Shown here: positions 14,906 through 22,770 of the stretch, piece by piece
Layout of the letters: each line of letters begins with the position of its first letter
Position numbering within the stretch: position 1 is the first letter of the stretch
From: CAZAQK01 sp046344715
Lineage (GTDB): Bacteria > Pseudomonadota > Alphaproteobacteria > Rickettsiales > SXRF01
Assembly (NCBI GenBank): GCA_046344715.1
Contig: JBKDKX010000014.1
Coordinates: forward strand, 1-23,063
DNA: 23,063 nt
Direction: 5' to 3'
The notes under the pieces: model-generated
What the model saw: the letters and a program-made list of their open reading frames with translations, nothing else
Database searches by the model: none
What the model was told of the DNA's origin: nothing
Made by a program: the position numbers and the translations under genes

Positions 14906-15852
14906 AAAAAGAACATAAAATTGTAGAAGCCGATGATGGCATCCGGCTTGATCGCTGGTTTAAGCGTCATTTTGCTGGATTGCCGCATTCGATGCTGGAA
15001 AAGCAACTCCGTAAGGGCGATATACGTCTGGATGGCAATAAAGCAAAATCATCCGACCGGCTGGCGGTTGGGCAGGTACTTGTTGTACCGGATATTATCC
15101 TGACACCTTCACAAAAAGCTAAAGCCCCTAAACGGCTTCTATCTCCACAAGAGCAGGCGGATGTGCAGAAATGGGTGCTGTATAAAGATGCCAGTATCAT
15201 CGTTATCAATAAGCCTTTTGGCCTGCCTGTGCAAGGCGGCACCAAGGTGACCAAAAGCGTGGATGATTTGTTGGATGCGTTGAAGTTTGATGGCGATCGC
15301 CCGAAGCTGACACACAGGCTGGACAGGGATACCAGCGGTGTACTGGTGCTGGCACGCACGGCTCGTATGGCGACCTATCTCACCAAGGGATTTGCTGAAA
15401 AAACCATAGAAAAAACCTATCTAGCGCTGGTAAATGGTGCGCCGTTGCCGCCGGAAGGCGTGATTGATTTCAAGCTGATTAAGGCGATCGCCGCCGAAGC
15501 CTCGTTCGAGCGTGTGGCGGTGGATGATGAAGACGGCAAATATGCTAAAACGGAATATCGCGTGATTGAGTCGCTGGCACGGCGGTTCTCACTCATGGAG
15601 CTTAAGCCATTGACGGGTCGCACACACCAGTTGCGCGTGCATATGCAGGCGATTGGTTGCCCGATTGTGGGTGATCATAAATATGGCGGCAGCACCAATG
15701 ATGCGAAAGATATTGGCGTGGAAAATGTACTGCATCTACACGCGTGGAAAATTGAAATCCCCATGAGTGGTCGCGTCATTAAAGTCAGTGCGCCGTTGCC
15801 ACCACACATGAAAAATAGTTTTAAATCTCTTGGAATAGACGTGCCTAAATGA
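14902..15852 (+). CDS. rluC: 23S rRNA pseudouridine synthase, RluC/RluD family
   Basis: An S4-type RNA-binding domain occupies about residues 8-65 (IRLDRWFKRHF, then KGDIRLDG). The catalytic pseudouridine synthase domain follows with INKPFGLPVQGG and HRLDRDTSGVLVLA at 138-151, in which Asp141 is the catalytic aspartate; LKPLTGRTHQLRVHM and GDHKYGG are further family motifs. The 316-residue length and the HRLDRDTSG wording favour RluC (U955, U2504, U2580 in E. coli) over RluD, but the exact target cannot be proven. Both ends overlap neighbours by 4 bases. Confidence 0.88.
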   Translation: MKKEHKIVEADDGIRLDRWFKRHFAGLPHSMLEKQLRKGDIRLDGNKAKSSDRLAVGQVLVVPDIILTPSQKAKAPKRLLSPQEQADVQKWVLYKDASIIVINKPFGLPVQGGTKVTKSVDDLLDALKFDGDRPKLTHRLDRDTSGVLVLARTARMATYLTKGFAEKTIEKTYLALVNGAPLPPEGVIDFKLIKAIAAEASFERVAVDDEDGKYAKTEYRVIESLARRFSLMELKPLTGRTHQLRVHMQAIGCPIVGDHKYGGSTNDAKDIGVENVLHLHAWKIEIPMSGRVIKVSAPLPPHMKNSFKSLGIDVPK

Positions 15853-16475
15853 CGATACCAACACATACACCTGCAAAAAAACCATTCGCCGTGCCTACTC
15901 AGGCACTGCAAGAGGCGATTGAAAAAGAATGGAGCACCGGCAAGAAATTCTCGCCAGGTACCATGCCGCTTACCTCGCTTGTTTATACGGCCATTGACCA
16001 GATTGATGAGAAGGAAAACATTGTTGAAGTATTACTTGCCTATATTGATACGGATACGCTTTCCTACCGATCCGCTAATGCTTCCTTGCTTGCCGAGCAA
16101 AAGAAACAGTGGGATCCGGTGCTGGTATGGGCAGGCAGCAAATTCAACGCACTCTGGCAAACCACCACAGGTGTAATGCCGCTTGATCAGCCAGAGGCCT
16201 TACATGCAGCTATAAAAGAGTATTTACTGGCACTGGATGCTATGCGACTTGCGGCTTGCTGTAGTCTGGCCAGTGGTTATTCTTCATTGGTGCTTGCAAT
16301 TGCGGTGATGGAAAAGCATCTTTCTGCTGCGCGTGCGTATGATCTTTCGCGTCTTGAAGAAGAAGCGCAGGCAGCGCAGTGGGGCAGGGACGAAGAGGCA
16401 GATGAAAGATCGCGCCGAATGCAAGCAGAAATTGTTGAAACAGGCCATTTTTTACGCTTGCTAGAGGCGGCGTAA
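15849..16475 (+). CDS. ATP12-family F1-ATPase assembly chaperone
   Basis: The 208-residue product shows the ATP12 pattern: PGTMPLTSLVYTAID at residues 36-50, YIDTDTLSYR at 65-74 and the QWDPVLVW motif at 87-94. In mitochondria Atp12 binds the F1 alpha subunit before assembly; alphaproteobacteria have homologues, usually near a RluC gene, as here. The C-terminal part is helical and charged. It starts in the ATGA overlap with rluC, so the crcB-rluC-atp12 trio is probably one transcript. The family call is from motifs; the molecular role in this organism is inferred. Confidence 0.85.
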   Translation: MTIPTHTPAKKPFAVPTQALQEAIEKEWSTGKKFSPGTMPLTSLVYTAIDQIDEKENIVEVLLAYIDTDTLSYRSANASLLAEQKKQWDPVLVWAGSKFNALWQTTTGVMPLDQPEALHAAIKEYLLALDAMRLAACCSLASGYSSLVLAIAVMEKHLSAARAYDLSRLEEEAQAAQWGRDEEADERSRRMQAEIVETGHFLRLLEAA

Positions 16476-16592
16476 CTTGCTTAATTCAGGGACTAAAATT
16501 AACGATTATATGACAGATTTATGATTACTCTTGCCAGAAAACGAAAATCCAAAATAGACGAATCGTTCAAAACAGACGAGGCAAAGAAAGCT

Positions 16593-18131
16593 ATGCAGCC
16601 GAATAATGTAATTACTGAGCTGGAGCATAAGCGTGATCGCGCCCGTCAGGGTGGCGGTGCTACCCGCGTCGAAGCCCAGCACGCTAAGGGGAAACTTACC
16701 GCACGTGAGCGTATTGAAGTACTGCTCGATCCTGATTCATTCGAAGAATACGACATGTTTGTGGAGCATCGCTGCACCAACTTCGATATGGAAAATAACA
16801 AGGTGCCGGGCGATGGATGCGTAACCGGTCACGGCACCATCAATGGCCGTATGGTGTTTATTTATTCGCAGGATTTCACGGTGCTTGGCGGCAGCTTGTC
16901 GGAAACCAATGCGCTTAAAATCTGTAAAATCCTTGATATGGCAATGAAGGTGGGAGCACCTGTGATTGGGTTGCTTGATTCCGGTGGCGCGCGTATTCAG
17001 GAAGGTGTGGATTCACTGGGTGGATTTGCTGAGATTTTCCAGCGCAATGTGCTGGCTTCCGGTGTTGTGCCGCAGATTTCTGTTATCATGGGTCCATGTG
17101 CGGGTGGTGCGGTATATTCTCCGGCACTCACCGATTTCATCGTGATGGTGCGTGGTTCGTCGTATATGTTTGTGACTGGGCCGGATGTGGTAAAAACCGT
17201 TACCCATGAAATCGTGACCCAAGAAGAACTGGGCGGTGCGGATACACACACGAAGAAAACCGGTGTGGCAGACCTTGCATATAACAACGATATTGAAGCG
17301 CTGCTGCAGATGCGTCGCCTGTATAATTTCCTGCCGCTCAATAACAGAGACGGCGTGCCCTGGAGGCCGACGGCTGATCCAGCCGATCGTGTGGAAATGT
17401 CGCTTAACACACTCGTGCCTGAAAACGCCAACAAGCCTTACAACATGAAGGAATTGCTGGAGCGCGTGGTGGACGAAGGTGATTTCTTTGAAATTCAACC
17501 GGATTATGCGAAGAACATTATCATTGGTTTTGGCCGACTTGAAGGTCACACAGTGGGTTTCGTAGCCAACCAGCCGATGCAGCTTGCAGGTTGCCTTGAT
17601 ATTGATGCCTCACGCAAGGCGGCGCGGTTTGTACGCTTCTGCGATGCGTTCTCCATTCCGCTCGTGACCTTCGTGGATGTTCCCGGCTTCATGCCAGGTA
17701 CCTATCAGGAGCATAACGGCGTGATTAAGCACGGTGCAAAACTGCTCTATGCCTATGCGGAAGCAACGGTGCCTAAAATTACGGTTATCACCCGCAAGGC
17801 CTATGGCGGCGCGTATGACGTGATGAGTTCAAAGCATTTGCGTGGTGACGTAAATTATGCGTGGCCTTCTGCAGAAATCGCGGTGATGGGGCCTAAGGGT
17901 GCGGTAGAAATCGTGTTCCGTGGTAAATACAGCAATGAAGAGGAACAGCAGGCGCTGATTGATGATTACCGCGCTAAATTTGCGTCGCCATTTGTTGCAG
18001 CTTCACGCGGCTTTATTGATGATGTGATACGTCCACAAAATACCCGCTGGCGCATTTGTCGGTCGCTATCGATTCTGCGTGGCAAAAATCTGCAAAATCC
18101 GTGGAAAAAGCACGATAACCTGCCGTTGTAA
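16593..18131 (+). CDS. pccB: Propionyl-CoA carboxylase beta subunit (carboxyltransferase)
   Basis: Carboxyltransferase half of propionyl-CoA carboxylase, which makes methylmalonyl-CoA from propionyl-CoA and carboxybiotin. It begins with an ELEHKRDRARQGGGATRVEA segment and AKGKLTARERI, typical of PccB. GPCAGGAVYSPALTDF (from residue 167) and KAYGGAYDVMSSKHLRGD (from 402) form the two oxyanion sites. ATG 16593 gives 512 residues, the usual size; ATG 16521 would add 24 atypical residues. The C-terminus PWKKHDNLPL is canonical. A weak GAGG lies 11 bases upstream. Confidence 0.95.
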   Translation: MQPNNVITELEHKRDRARQGGGATRVEAQHAKGKLTARERIEVLLDPDSFEEYDMFVEHRCTNFDMENNKVPGDGCVTGHGTINGRMVFIYSQDFTVLGGSLSETNALKICKILDMAMKVGAPVIGLLDSGGARIQEGVDSLGGFAEIFQRNVLASGVVPQISVIMGPCAGGAVYSPALTDFIVMVRGSSYMFVTGPDVVKTVTHEIVTQEELGGADTHTKKTGVADLAYNNDIEALLQMRRLYNFLPLNNRDGVPWRPTADPADRVEMSLNTLVPENANKPYNMKELLERVVDEGDFFEIQPDYAKNIIIGFGRLEGHTVGFVANQPMQLAGCLDIDASRKAARFVRFCDAFSIPLVTFVDVPGFMPGTYQEHNGVIKHGAKLLYAYAEATVPKITVITRKAYGGAYDVMSSKHLRGDVNYAWPSAEIAVMGPKGAVEIVFRGKYSNEEEQQALIDDYRAKFASPFVAASRGFIDDVIRPQNTRWRICRSLSILRGKNLQNPWKKHDNLPL

Positions 18132-18136
18132 TAAGT

Positions 18137-18514
18137 ATGAGCAAAATACTCTTAGTCGTATTTTTGGTGGTTGCTGTTGCCATCTGGTTTACCCAGTTTC
18201 AGGGTGGGATCTACCGGCAATTCATGCAAACAGCAAAGAAAACAACAGCAACTATTATGTCTAAGGGAGAGCGTGTGGCGAACCCAAAGACGAAGCGTAT
18301 GGATCGCTGGGTATCATTTAGTTTTACTGATGATCGGGGTGTGATGCATACTGCAGAATCAGATATAGAATATGATGATCTCTGGCAATCCTTTGAAAAA
18401 GGGCAGGTTCAGGATGCGTATTATAACCCGGCTAATCCCTCAGAAAATCATCTCGCTGTTGTGCTGGGCAGGCGCATAAAACTGGCGGATGCTATACAAA
18501 ACACTAACCCATAG
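18137..18514 (+). CDS. DUF3592-like small membrane protein
   Basis: A 125-residue protein with one N-terminal hydrophobic segment (about residues 3-18), then a soluble domain with alternating beta-like stretches (VSFSFTDDRGVMHTAESDIEY) and a YNPANPSENHL motif close to that of DUF3592 proteins. The orientation suggests that the domain lies outside the cytoplasm, but this is not certain. It begins 5 bases after pccB and ends 9 bases before pccA, so it is co-transcribed with both carboxylase subunits. No clear Shine-Dalgarno is seen. Its role is unknown and I make no claim that it acts on the carboxylase. Confidence 0.8.
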   Translation: MSKILLVVFLVVAVAIWFTQFQGGIYRQFMQTAKKTTATIMSKGERVANPKTKRMDRWVSFSFTDDRGVMHTAESDIEYDDLWQSFEKGQVQDAYYNPANPSENHLAVVLGRRIKLADAIQNTNP

Positions 18515-18523
18515 GTAAATACC

Positions 18524-20515
18524 ATGTTTAATAAAATCCTTGTCGCAAACCGTGGTGAAATAGCTGTACGCATTATGCGTACGGCCAAGAAAATGGGTAT
18601 CGCAACCGTTGCGGTATATTCTGAAGCGGATACCAATTCACTCCATGTAAAAGAGGCTGATGAGGCGGTATATATTGGTCCATCGCCTTCCATAAAAAGC
18701 TATTTGAATATCGAAAGTCTGCTGAATGCCATCCAGCTTTCTGGTGCTGATGCTGTGCATCCGGGGTATGGGTTTTTGTCTGAAAATGCCGAATTTGCCC
18801 GTAGTCTGCAGCAGGCAGGCGTGGTGCTGATTGGCCCAAGTCCTGAAGCTGTGCGCAAGATGGGCGATAAAATTGAATCAAAAAAAATTGCGCTCAAAGC
18901 GGGTGTAAATTCTGTTCCAGGCGTGCTGGAAGCAATTTCTGGGCCCGATGCAGCCAAGAAAGTGGTGGCAGAGATTGGCTATCCGGTGATGATTAAGGCA
19001 GCGGCAGGCGGCGGCGGTAAAGGTATGCGTATTGCCCGCAACGAAAAAGAGCTGCTGGATGGTATAAAATCTGCGGCCTCTGAAGCAGCCTCCAGCTTTA
19101 AAGATGATCGCGTATTTATCGAGCGTTATTTCGATAATCCTCGCCATATTGAAATCCAACTGCTTGCCGATAATTTCGGTAATACACTCTGGCTTGGCGA
19201 GCGTGAATGTTCTATCCAGCGTCGTCACCAAAAGGTGATTGAAGAAGCTCCGAGTGTGTTTCTTGATGAAAAAACCCGCCGCGCCATGGGCGAGCAGGCA
19301 GTGGCACTGGCTAAAGAAGTGGGGTATAGCTCGGCGGGTACGGTAGAGTTCATCATGGATCAGAACAAACAGTTCTATTTCCTTGAGATGAATACTCGAT
19401 TGCAGGTTGAACACCGCGTAACAGAATTAATTACTGGTATTGACCTTGTGGAGCAGATGATTCGTATTGCTGCAGGTGAGCCGCTTTCCTTCACGCAGAA
19501 AGACGTAAAATTCCACGGATGGGCGCTGGAATCCCGCGTATATGCAGAAGATCCAAAGCGTGGCTTCCTGCCATCGACTGGTCGTATCACTCGTTATCTT
19601 GAACCAGAAGATTTAGACAATGTGCTTATCGACACCGGTATTTATGAGGGTGGCGAGGTCAGCATGTTCTATGATCCGATGATCGCCAAGGTCTGCACTT
19701 ACGGTGAAACCCGCGATGAGGCGATTGCTACGATGAAATCCGCGCTCTCTGCCTTTATCATCGAAGGAGTTTCGCATAACTCCAGCTTTCTTGAAGCAAT
19801 TTTGTCACATGCGCGTTTTGGCAAAGGCGATATTTCCACCAATTTCATCGAGCAGGAATATCCTGGTGGCTTCATTGGTGCTGAACTTGATTCAGAATCC
19901 ACCAAGATTTTCCTTGGTGCAGCAACCACCATCTTTCTGCGTGATGCTGAGCGCGCGGCTAAAATCAGTGGCCAGCTGCCTGGCCGTGAGCGTGCCATTG
20001 GTGCGCGTTGGGTGGTTAATGTCGATGGTCAGGATTATCCGGTGTATGTGCGGGCAGATCAGGATCAGGGCTATTTCATTACCCATAACCGCAAGCTCAT
20101 TCATGTCAAAACAGGCTGGAAACTAGGGCGCAGATTGTTTCAGGCGACCATCAACGGCAAACAGGTTTCTGTGCAGATTAAGCATCTGGAAGAAGGTTAT
20201 GCACTTACCTATGGTGGCGCGCAGGTGGTGGCGCGTGTGCGTACGCCGCGTGTGGCCGAACTCGCGCAGTTCATGCCTGAGCCAAAAGATACCAATCGCC
20301 ATGACCAGCTGAAATCACCCATCGCCGGCCTTATCGTGAGCCTTAAGGTACAGGAAGGGCAGGAAGTGAAGCGCGGTCAGGAGCTGGTTGTCATTGAAGC
20401 CATGAAGATGGAAAACGTGATGACCGCCGACCACGACACGGTGGTGAAGAAAATCAATGTGAATGAAAAAGAGAGTGTGGGCGTAGATCAGGTGTTGATT
20501 GAGTTCGCCGCTTAA
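18524..20515 (+). CDS. pccA: Propionyl-CoA carboxylase alpha subunit (biotin carboxylase and biotin carrier)
   Basis: The 663-residue protein has the domain order biotin carboxylase (about 1-445), a linker BT domain that docks PccB, and a C-terminal biotinyl domain. Visible motifs are NRGEIAVRIMRTAKKMG at the start, HPGYGFLSENAEFA, the ATP-grasp loop GGGGKG at 162-167, EMNTRLQVEH and the biotin site EAMKMEN with Lys628, 35 residues from the end. In the EMNTRLQVEHxVTE motif position 298 is Arg where AccC and PCC proteins usually have Pro. AGGT precedes ATG 18524. Together with pccB it makes a complete carboxylase. Confidence 0.96.
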   Translation: MFNKILVANRGEIAVRIMRTAKKMGIATVAVYSEADTNSLHVKEADEAVYIGPSPSIKSYLNIESLLNAIQLSGADAVHPGYGFLSENAEFARSLQQAGVVLIGPSPEAVRKMGDKIESKKIALKAGVNSVPGVLEAISGPDAAKKVVAEIGYPVMIKAAAGGGGKGMRIARNEKELLDGIKSAASEAASSFKDDRVFIERYFDNPRHIEIQLLADNFGNTLWLGERECSIQRRHQKVIEEAPSVFLDEKTRRAMGEQAVALAKEVGYSSAGTVEFIMDQNKQFYFLEMNTRLQVEHRVTELITGIDLVEQMIRIAAGEPLSFTQKDVKFHGWALESRVYAEDPKRGFLPSTGRITRYLEPEDLDNVLIDTGIYEGGEVSMFYDPMIAKVCTYGETRDEAIATMKSALSAFIIEGVSHNSSFLEAILSHARFGKGDISTNFIEQEYPGGFIGAELDSESTKIFLGAATTIFLRDAERAAKISGQLPGRERAIGARWVVNVDGQDYPVYVRADQDQGYFITHNRKLIHVKTGWKLGRRLFQATINGKQVSVQIKHLEEGYALTYGGAQVVARVRTPRVAELAQFMPEPKDTNRHDQLKSPIAGLIVSLKVQEGQEVKRGQELVVIEAMKMENVMTADHDTVVKKINVNEKESVGVDQVLIEFAA

Positions 20516-20518
20516 TAG

Positions 20519-20550
20519 CCCCGCATAAGCGCAGCACATTGCGGGGTCTG
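20519..20550 (+). terminator. Hairpin after pccA, candidate terminator
   Basis: CCCCGCA (20519-20525) pairs perfectly with TGCGGGG (20540-20546), 4 bases after the pccA stop. The following TCTGGTTT is only weakly T-rich, so this is a possible rather than a strong intrinsic terminator. GCGGGG of its right arm can also pair with a downstream segment (20570-20582), so two folds compete. Confidence 0.45.
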
Positions 20551-20569
20551 GTTTGTATATTCTATGTTG

Positions 20570-20594
20570 AACCAAACCCCGCCATTCGGCGGTT
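20570..20594 (-). terminator. Hairpin after lipB, candidate terminator
   Basis: Read on the minus strand, a CCGCC-GAAT-GGCGG stem-loop (20579-20592) begins 2 bases after the lipB stop and is followed by GGTTTGGTT. It is compact and well placed to end the lipB transcript, facing the pccA terminator in a convergent arrangement. Confidence 0.5.
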
Positions 20595-21305
20595 CTACGT
20601 AAATATCTTCCCAAACTCTTCTTTCAGCACCTCATCCACCTCATCCATGCTGGCGGAAATACCCAGTGCTTTTAACGATGTAACCCCATAGTTATTGATG
20701 CCGCAGGGCACAATGCCGTTGTAATGCGAGAGGTCAGGTTGCACATTCAGGCAGATGCCATGGAAGGTTACCCATTTACGCACGCGGATGCCGAGGGCGG
20801 CAATCTTCGCTTCGCGAAGATTGGGAGTTAGGGATAGGGCATTAGGCATTGGGGAATACCTTTTTTCTTTCTCTAATCCCAAATCCCAAATGCCTAATGC
20901 CTCATTCACCCACACACCGATACGCTCCTCACGCGTAAATCCCTCCACACCGAAATAGGCGAGGGTGGCGATAATCCATTGCTCAAGCTGCTTTACATAC
21001 TGGCGCAGATCCATCGTATCGCGCTTTTTCAAATCCAGCATTACATATACCACGCGCTGTCCCGGGCCATGATAGGTCCATTGCCCGCCGCGTCCAGCAT
21101 CAAACACAGGGAAGGGCATGTTGCCTAGCAGATCACTCTGCCTTGCCGATGTGCCGGAAGTGTAAAGTGGCGGATGCTCCAGAAACCATAAAGCCTCCGG
21201 CTTGCTGCCATCCAATATGCCAGAAACTCGCTCTTCCATGGCAGCAAGAGCAGTGGGGTAATCTACCCTGTCTTTTGACAGGAGATGTTCAACAGGCGCA
21301 TTCAT
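20595..21305 (-). CDS. lipB: Octanoyltransferase LipB with a repeat-encoded insertion
   Basis: Transfers octanoyl from acyl carrier protein to lipoyl domains, the first step of lipoate synthesis. RGGQWTYHGPGQ is at residues 72-83, the active-site lysine in AKIAALGIRVR at 167 and the catalytic cysteine in GIVPCGINNYG at 201. Residues about 136-165 (starting ALGIWDLGLEK) have no counterpart in usual LipB proteins, where the GVWV segment is followed at once by the KIAALG motif; they are encoded by fold-back element C. Length is 236 against about 210. Frame and active site are intact. It starts 8 bases after the upstream gene and lacks a Shine-Dalgarno. Confidence 0.94.
   Translation of the reverse strand: MNAPVEHLLSKDRVDYPTALAAMEERVSGILDGSKPEALWFLEHPPLYTSGTSARQSDLLGNMPFPVFDAGRGGQWTYHGPGQRVVYVMLDLKKRDTMDLRQYVKQLEQWIIATLAYFGVEGFTREERIGVWVNEALGIWDLGLEKEKRYSPMPNALSLTPNLREAKIAALGIRVRKWVTFHGICLNVQPDLSHYNGIVPCGINNYGVTSLKALGISASMDEVDEVLKEEFGKIFT
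20820..20905. repeat. Fold-back element C: two facing arrays of 7-base units, inside lipB
   Basis: Left array on the + strand: five 7-base units starting at 20820, 20827, 20834, 20841 and 20848, variants of ATTAGGG/ATTAGGC. Right array on the minus strand: five units of the same type covering 20871-20905, including two identical ATTTGGG units. The spacer is 20855-20870. The best pairing joins 20838-20855 with 20884-20901, with 17 of 18 positions complementary. The element is read through as about 30 codons of lipB without a stop. Confidence 0.88.
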
Positions 21306-21312
21306 GATGGAG

Positions 21313-21318
21313 ATTATA
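21313..21318 (-). promoter_or_regulatory. Perfect -10 hexamer 7 bases before lipB
   Basis: TATAAT on the minus strand lies 7 bases before the lipB ATG and overlaps the stop of the upstream gene. That spacing would place the transcript start at or next to the ATG, giving a leaderless message, and no Shine-Dalgarno is visible. The -35 region is poor, so this is tentative. Confidence 0.35.
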
Positions 21319-22615
21319 CGGTTCTATTGCTGCCGGTGGGAAGAGAATTTCTTGCGGTGATTGGAGCATCAGGGCTTCCATCTGTGCGGGATTCCGCCTT
21401 TTGTGTACGAATCATAGGGTCTACTGCGGCAAGTGCTGCACTTCGTACATTGTCAGGCAGTGTGCCGCCATAACCAGTCTTTTTATCTTTATCCTTAGGG
21501 GCGGATAATTCGCGGATATCACCGTAGCTACTTTTTAGGTTTTTCAGTTCTTTTTTTAAGCTACTTTTAACGCCTCGGTTTGAAAGGGTTTCTGCCTGTT
21601 CGCTGAGTTTATCAATCGCATCATCAAGTGTCTTTATTTTATCTGCGGTAGGTGCGCCATCACTGAAGGATTTAGCGGCCTTACCAACATCATCCAGCAG
21701 TGGTTTGAATTCTGGCAGATCCCTCAATTTTATGTCTTTGCTGGAGTCAACACGCATATTACGTATACCGGCTAATTCATTGATGATTGCTTCCCCACTG
21801 GCGCGCACTTTTTGTCTTTCTTCCAGGCTTAATGTGGGTGCCGCTGTATCTTTCTTACTACTTGTATTAGTCTGAGGTGTTGTCCGTGGCGTTCCCAGTT
21901 TCTTTTGTGTTGCCGCATCGTTTTCTTTCCATGCAGTATCTGCTGTACGTTTGGTTGTAGTTTGCAATGCATCAAGGCGGGCAAGATTTTCGTTCATGGG
22001 TTCTTTGCCGTTTAGCAGGAATAATTCTGCGCCTTCACCGTTTTTATCAATAAATTGGATGCCGGCACTTTCACTTTCAACCTTCAATGTGGTTGTGCTC
22101 TGATCCTGCATGAGTTTAAACAGCATGGATTTTTCTTTATCTTCTGTGAGCAGGTCTTCGCGTGCAGAGAATGTATTATCCTTATTCTTTGTAAGGCCGG
22201 TTACATTAAGTGATGTAGTGACTACTCTCGCAGTCTGAGTACTTTCGCTTGCCTGTATAAACGCACCACCACCGGTGACGGTAACGGGATTATCCGTTTG
22301 TATATTCAGGCGGGGAATATAATCAGCCGCATTGATACCCACAGTGCTGGGGATTTCAATGGATGCATTCTTTCCATCACCAACAAGGGTAAGCGTCGCG
22401 TTTTCGTTGTTTAATGTTACGGCTCGCTCCTGTCCCTTATCATCTGTGTAAGTAACCAGGCCGGCATCTTTTCCGTCTTTTAAAAGTCTAATCCTGAATT
22501 CGCCGCCTTCAGGATTAATTTGCCCTTGTACAGGCGAACGGGCACCACCGCGCTCTAAAACGATCCGGTCGCCTTTGTTTAATGTGATTGTACTATTCGG
22601 ATCTGCAGTGAGCAT
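21314..22615 (-). CDS. Unrecognised 433-residue cysteine-free protein
   Basis: I do not recognise a family. Residues 1-200 are rich in beta-prone Thr/Val/Ile stretches with Gly and Asn turns (TITLNKGDRIVLERG, TLTLVGDGKNASIEI, NPVTVTGGGAFIQ), about 220-262 are a low-complexity Thr/Lys/Ser linker, and about 263-375 look helical and charged (LDDAIDKLSEQAETLSN). The last 60 residues are probably disordered. There is no cysteine, only one tryptophan, no N-terminal signal peptide and no membrane segment. Such a composition fits a secreted or surface-associated protein, but this is inference. The start has a good -10 upstream but no clear Shine-Dalgarno. It lies 8 bases upstream of lipB. Confidence 0.8.
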   Translation of the reverse strand: MLTADPNSTITLNKGDRIVLERGGARSPVQGQINPEGGEFRIRLLKDGKDAGLVTYTDDKGQERAVTLNNENATLTLVGDGKNASIEIPSTVGINAADYIPRLNIQTDNPVTVTGGGAFIQASESTQTARVVTTSLNVTGLTKNKDNTFSAREDLLTEDKEKSMLFKLMQDQSTTTLKVESESAGIQFIDKNGEGAELFLLNGKEPMNENLARLDALQTTTKRTADTAWKENDAATQKKLGTPRTTPQTNTSSKKDTAAPTLSLEERQKVRASGEAIINELAGIRNMRVDSSKDIKLRDLPEFKPLLDDVGKAAKSFSDGAPTADKIKTLDDAIDKLSEQAETLSNRGVKSSLKKELKNLKSSYGDIRELSAPKDKDKKTGYGGTLPDNVRSAALAAVDPMIRTQKAESRTDGSPDAPITARNSLPTGSNRTV

Positions 22616-22643
22616 ATATTTTTATCAGTTATGGCTGGAATTC

Positions 22644-22654
22644 ATTATATAGCA
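22644..22654 (-). promoter_or_regulatory. Candidate extended -10 promoter for the 433-residue gene
   Basis: On the minus strand TGCTATATAAT contains an extended -10 (TG, one base, TATATA) and an overlapping perfect TATAAT, about 28 bases before the ATG at 22615. No good -35 is seen. A second TATAAT on the same strand lies at 22734-22739. Confidence 0.4.
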
Positions 22655-22745
22655 AATCTGTGATACAGAAGGTTAAGTTTTTGTGACAAATGGGCAGGAT
22701 TTAGTGGTTTGTTTTATATGAATTTATTTGCATATTATACGCAAA

Positions 22746-22770
22746 ATCACCCTTTTCTTTCAAGGGTGAT
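22746..22770 (-). terminator. Perfect 9-pair hairpin, direction uncertain
   Basis: ATCACCCTT (22746-22754) and AAGGGTGAT (22762-22770) form a perfect stem with a 7-base loop. On the minus strand it is followed by TTTGCG, a short T-run, so it reads best as a minus-strand terminator; no minus-strand gene was found to its right. The surrounding 22616-22893 is AT-rich and holds no supported gene. Confidence 0.4.

Noticed and set aside
16521..16592. Longer N-terminus of PccB from ATG 16521
   Set aside because: The 24 added residues do not match PccB starts, and ATG 16593 gives the usual length; the upstream stretch is more likely leader.
20755..20958. Plus-strand ORF across the lipB insertion
   Set aside because: It is antisense to lipB and is open only because the element is palindromic; no motif or ribosome-binding site.
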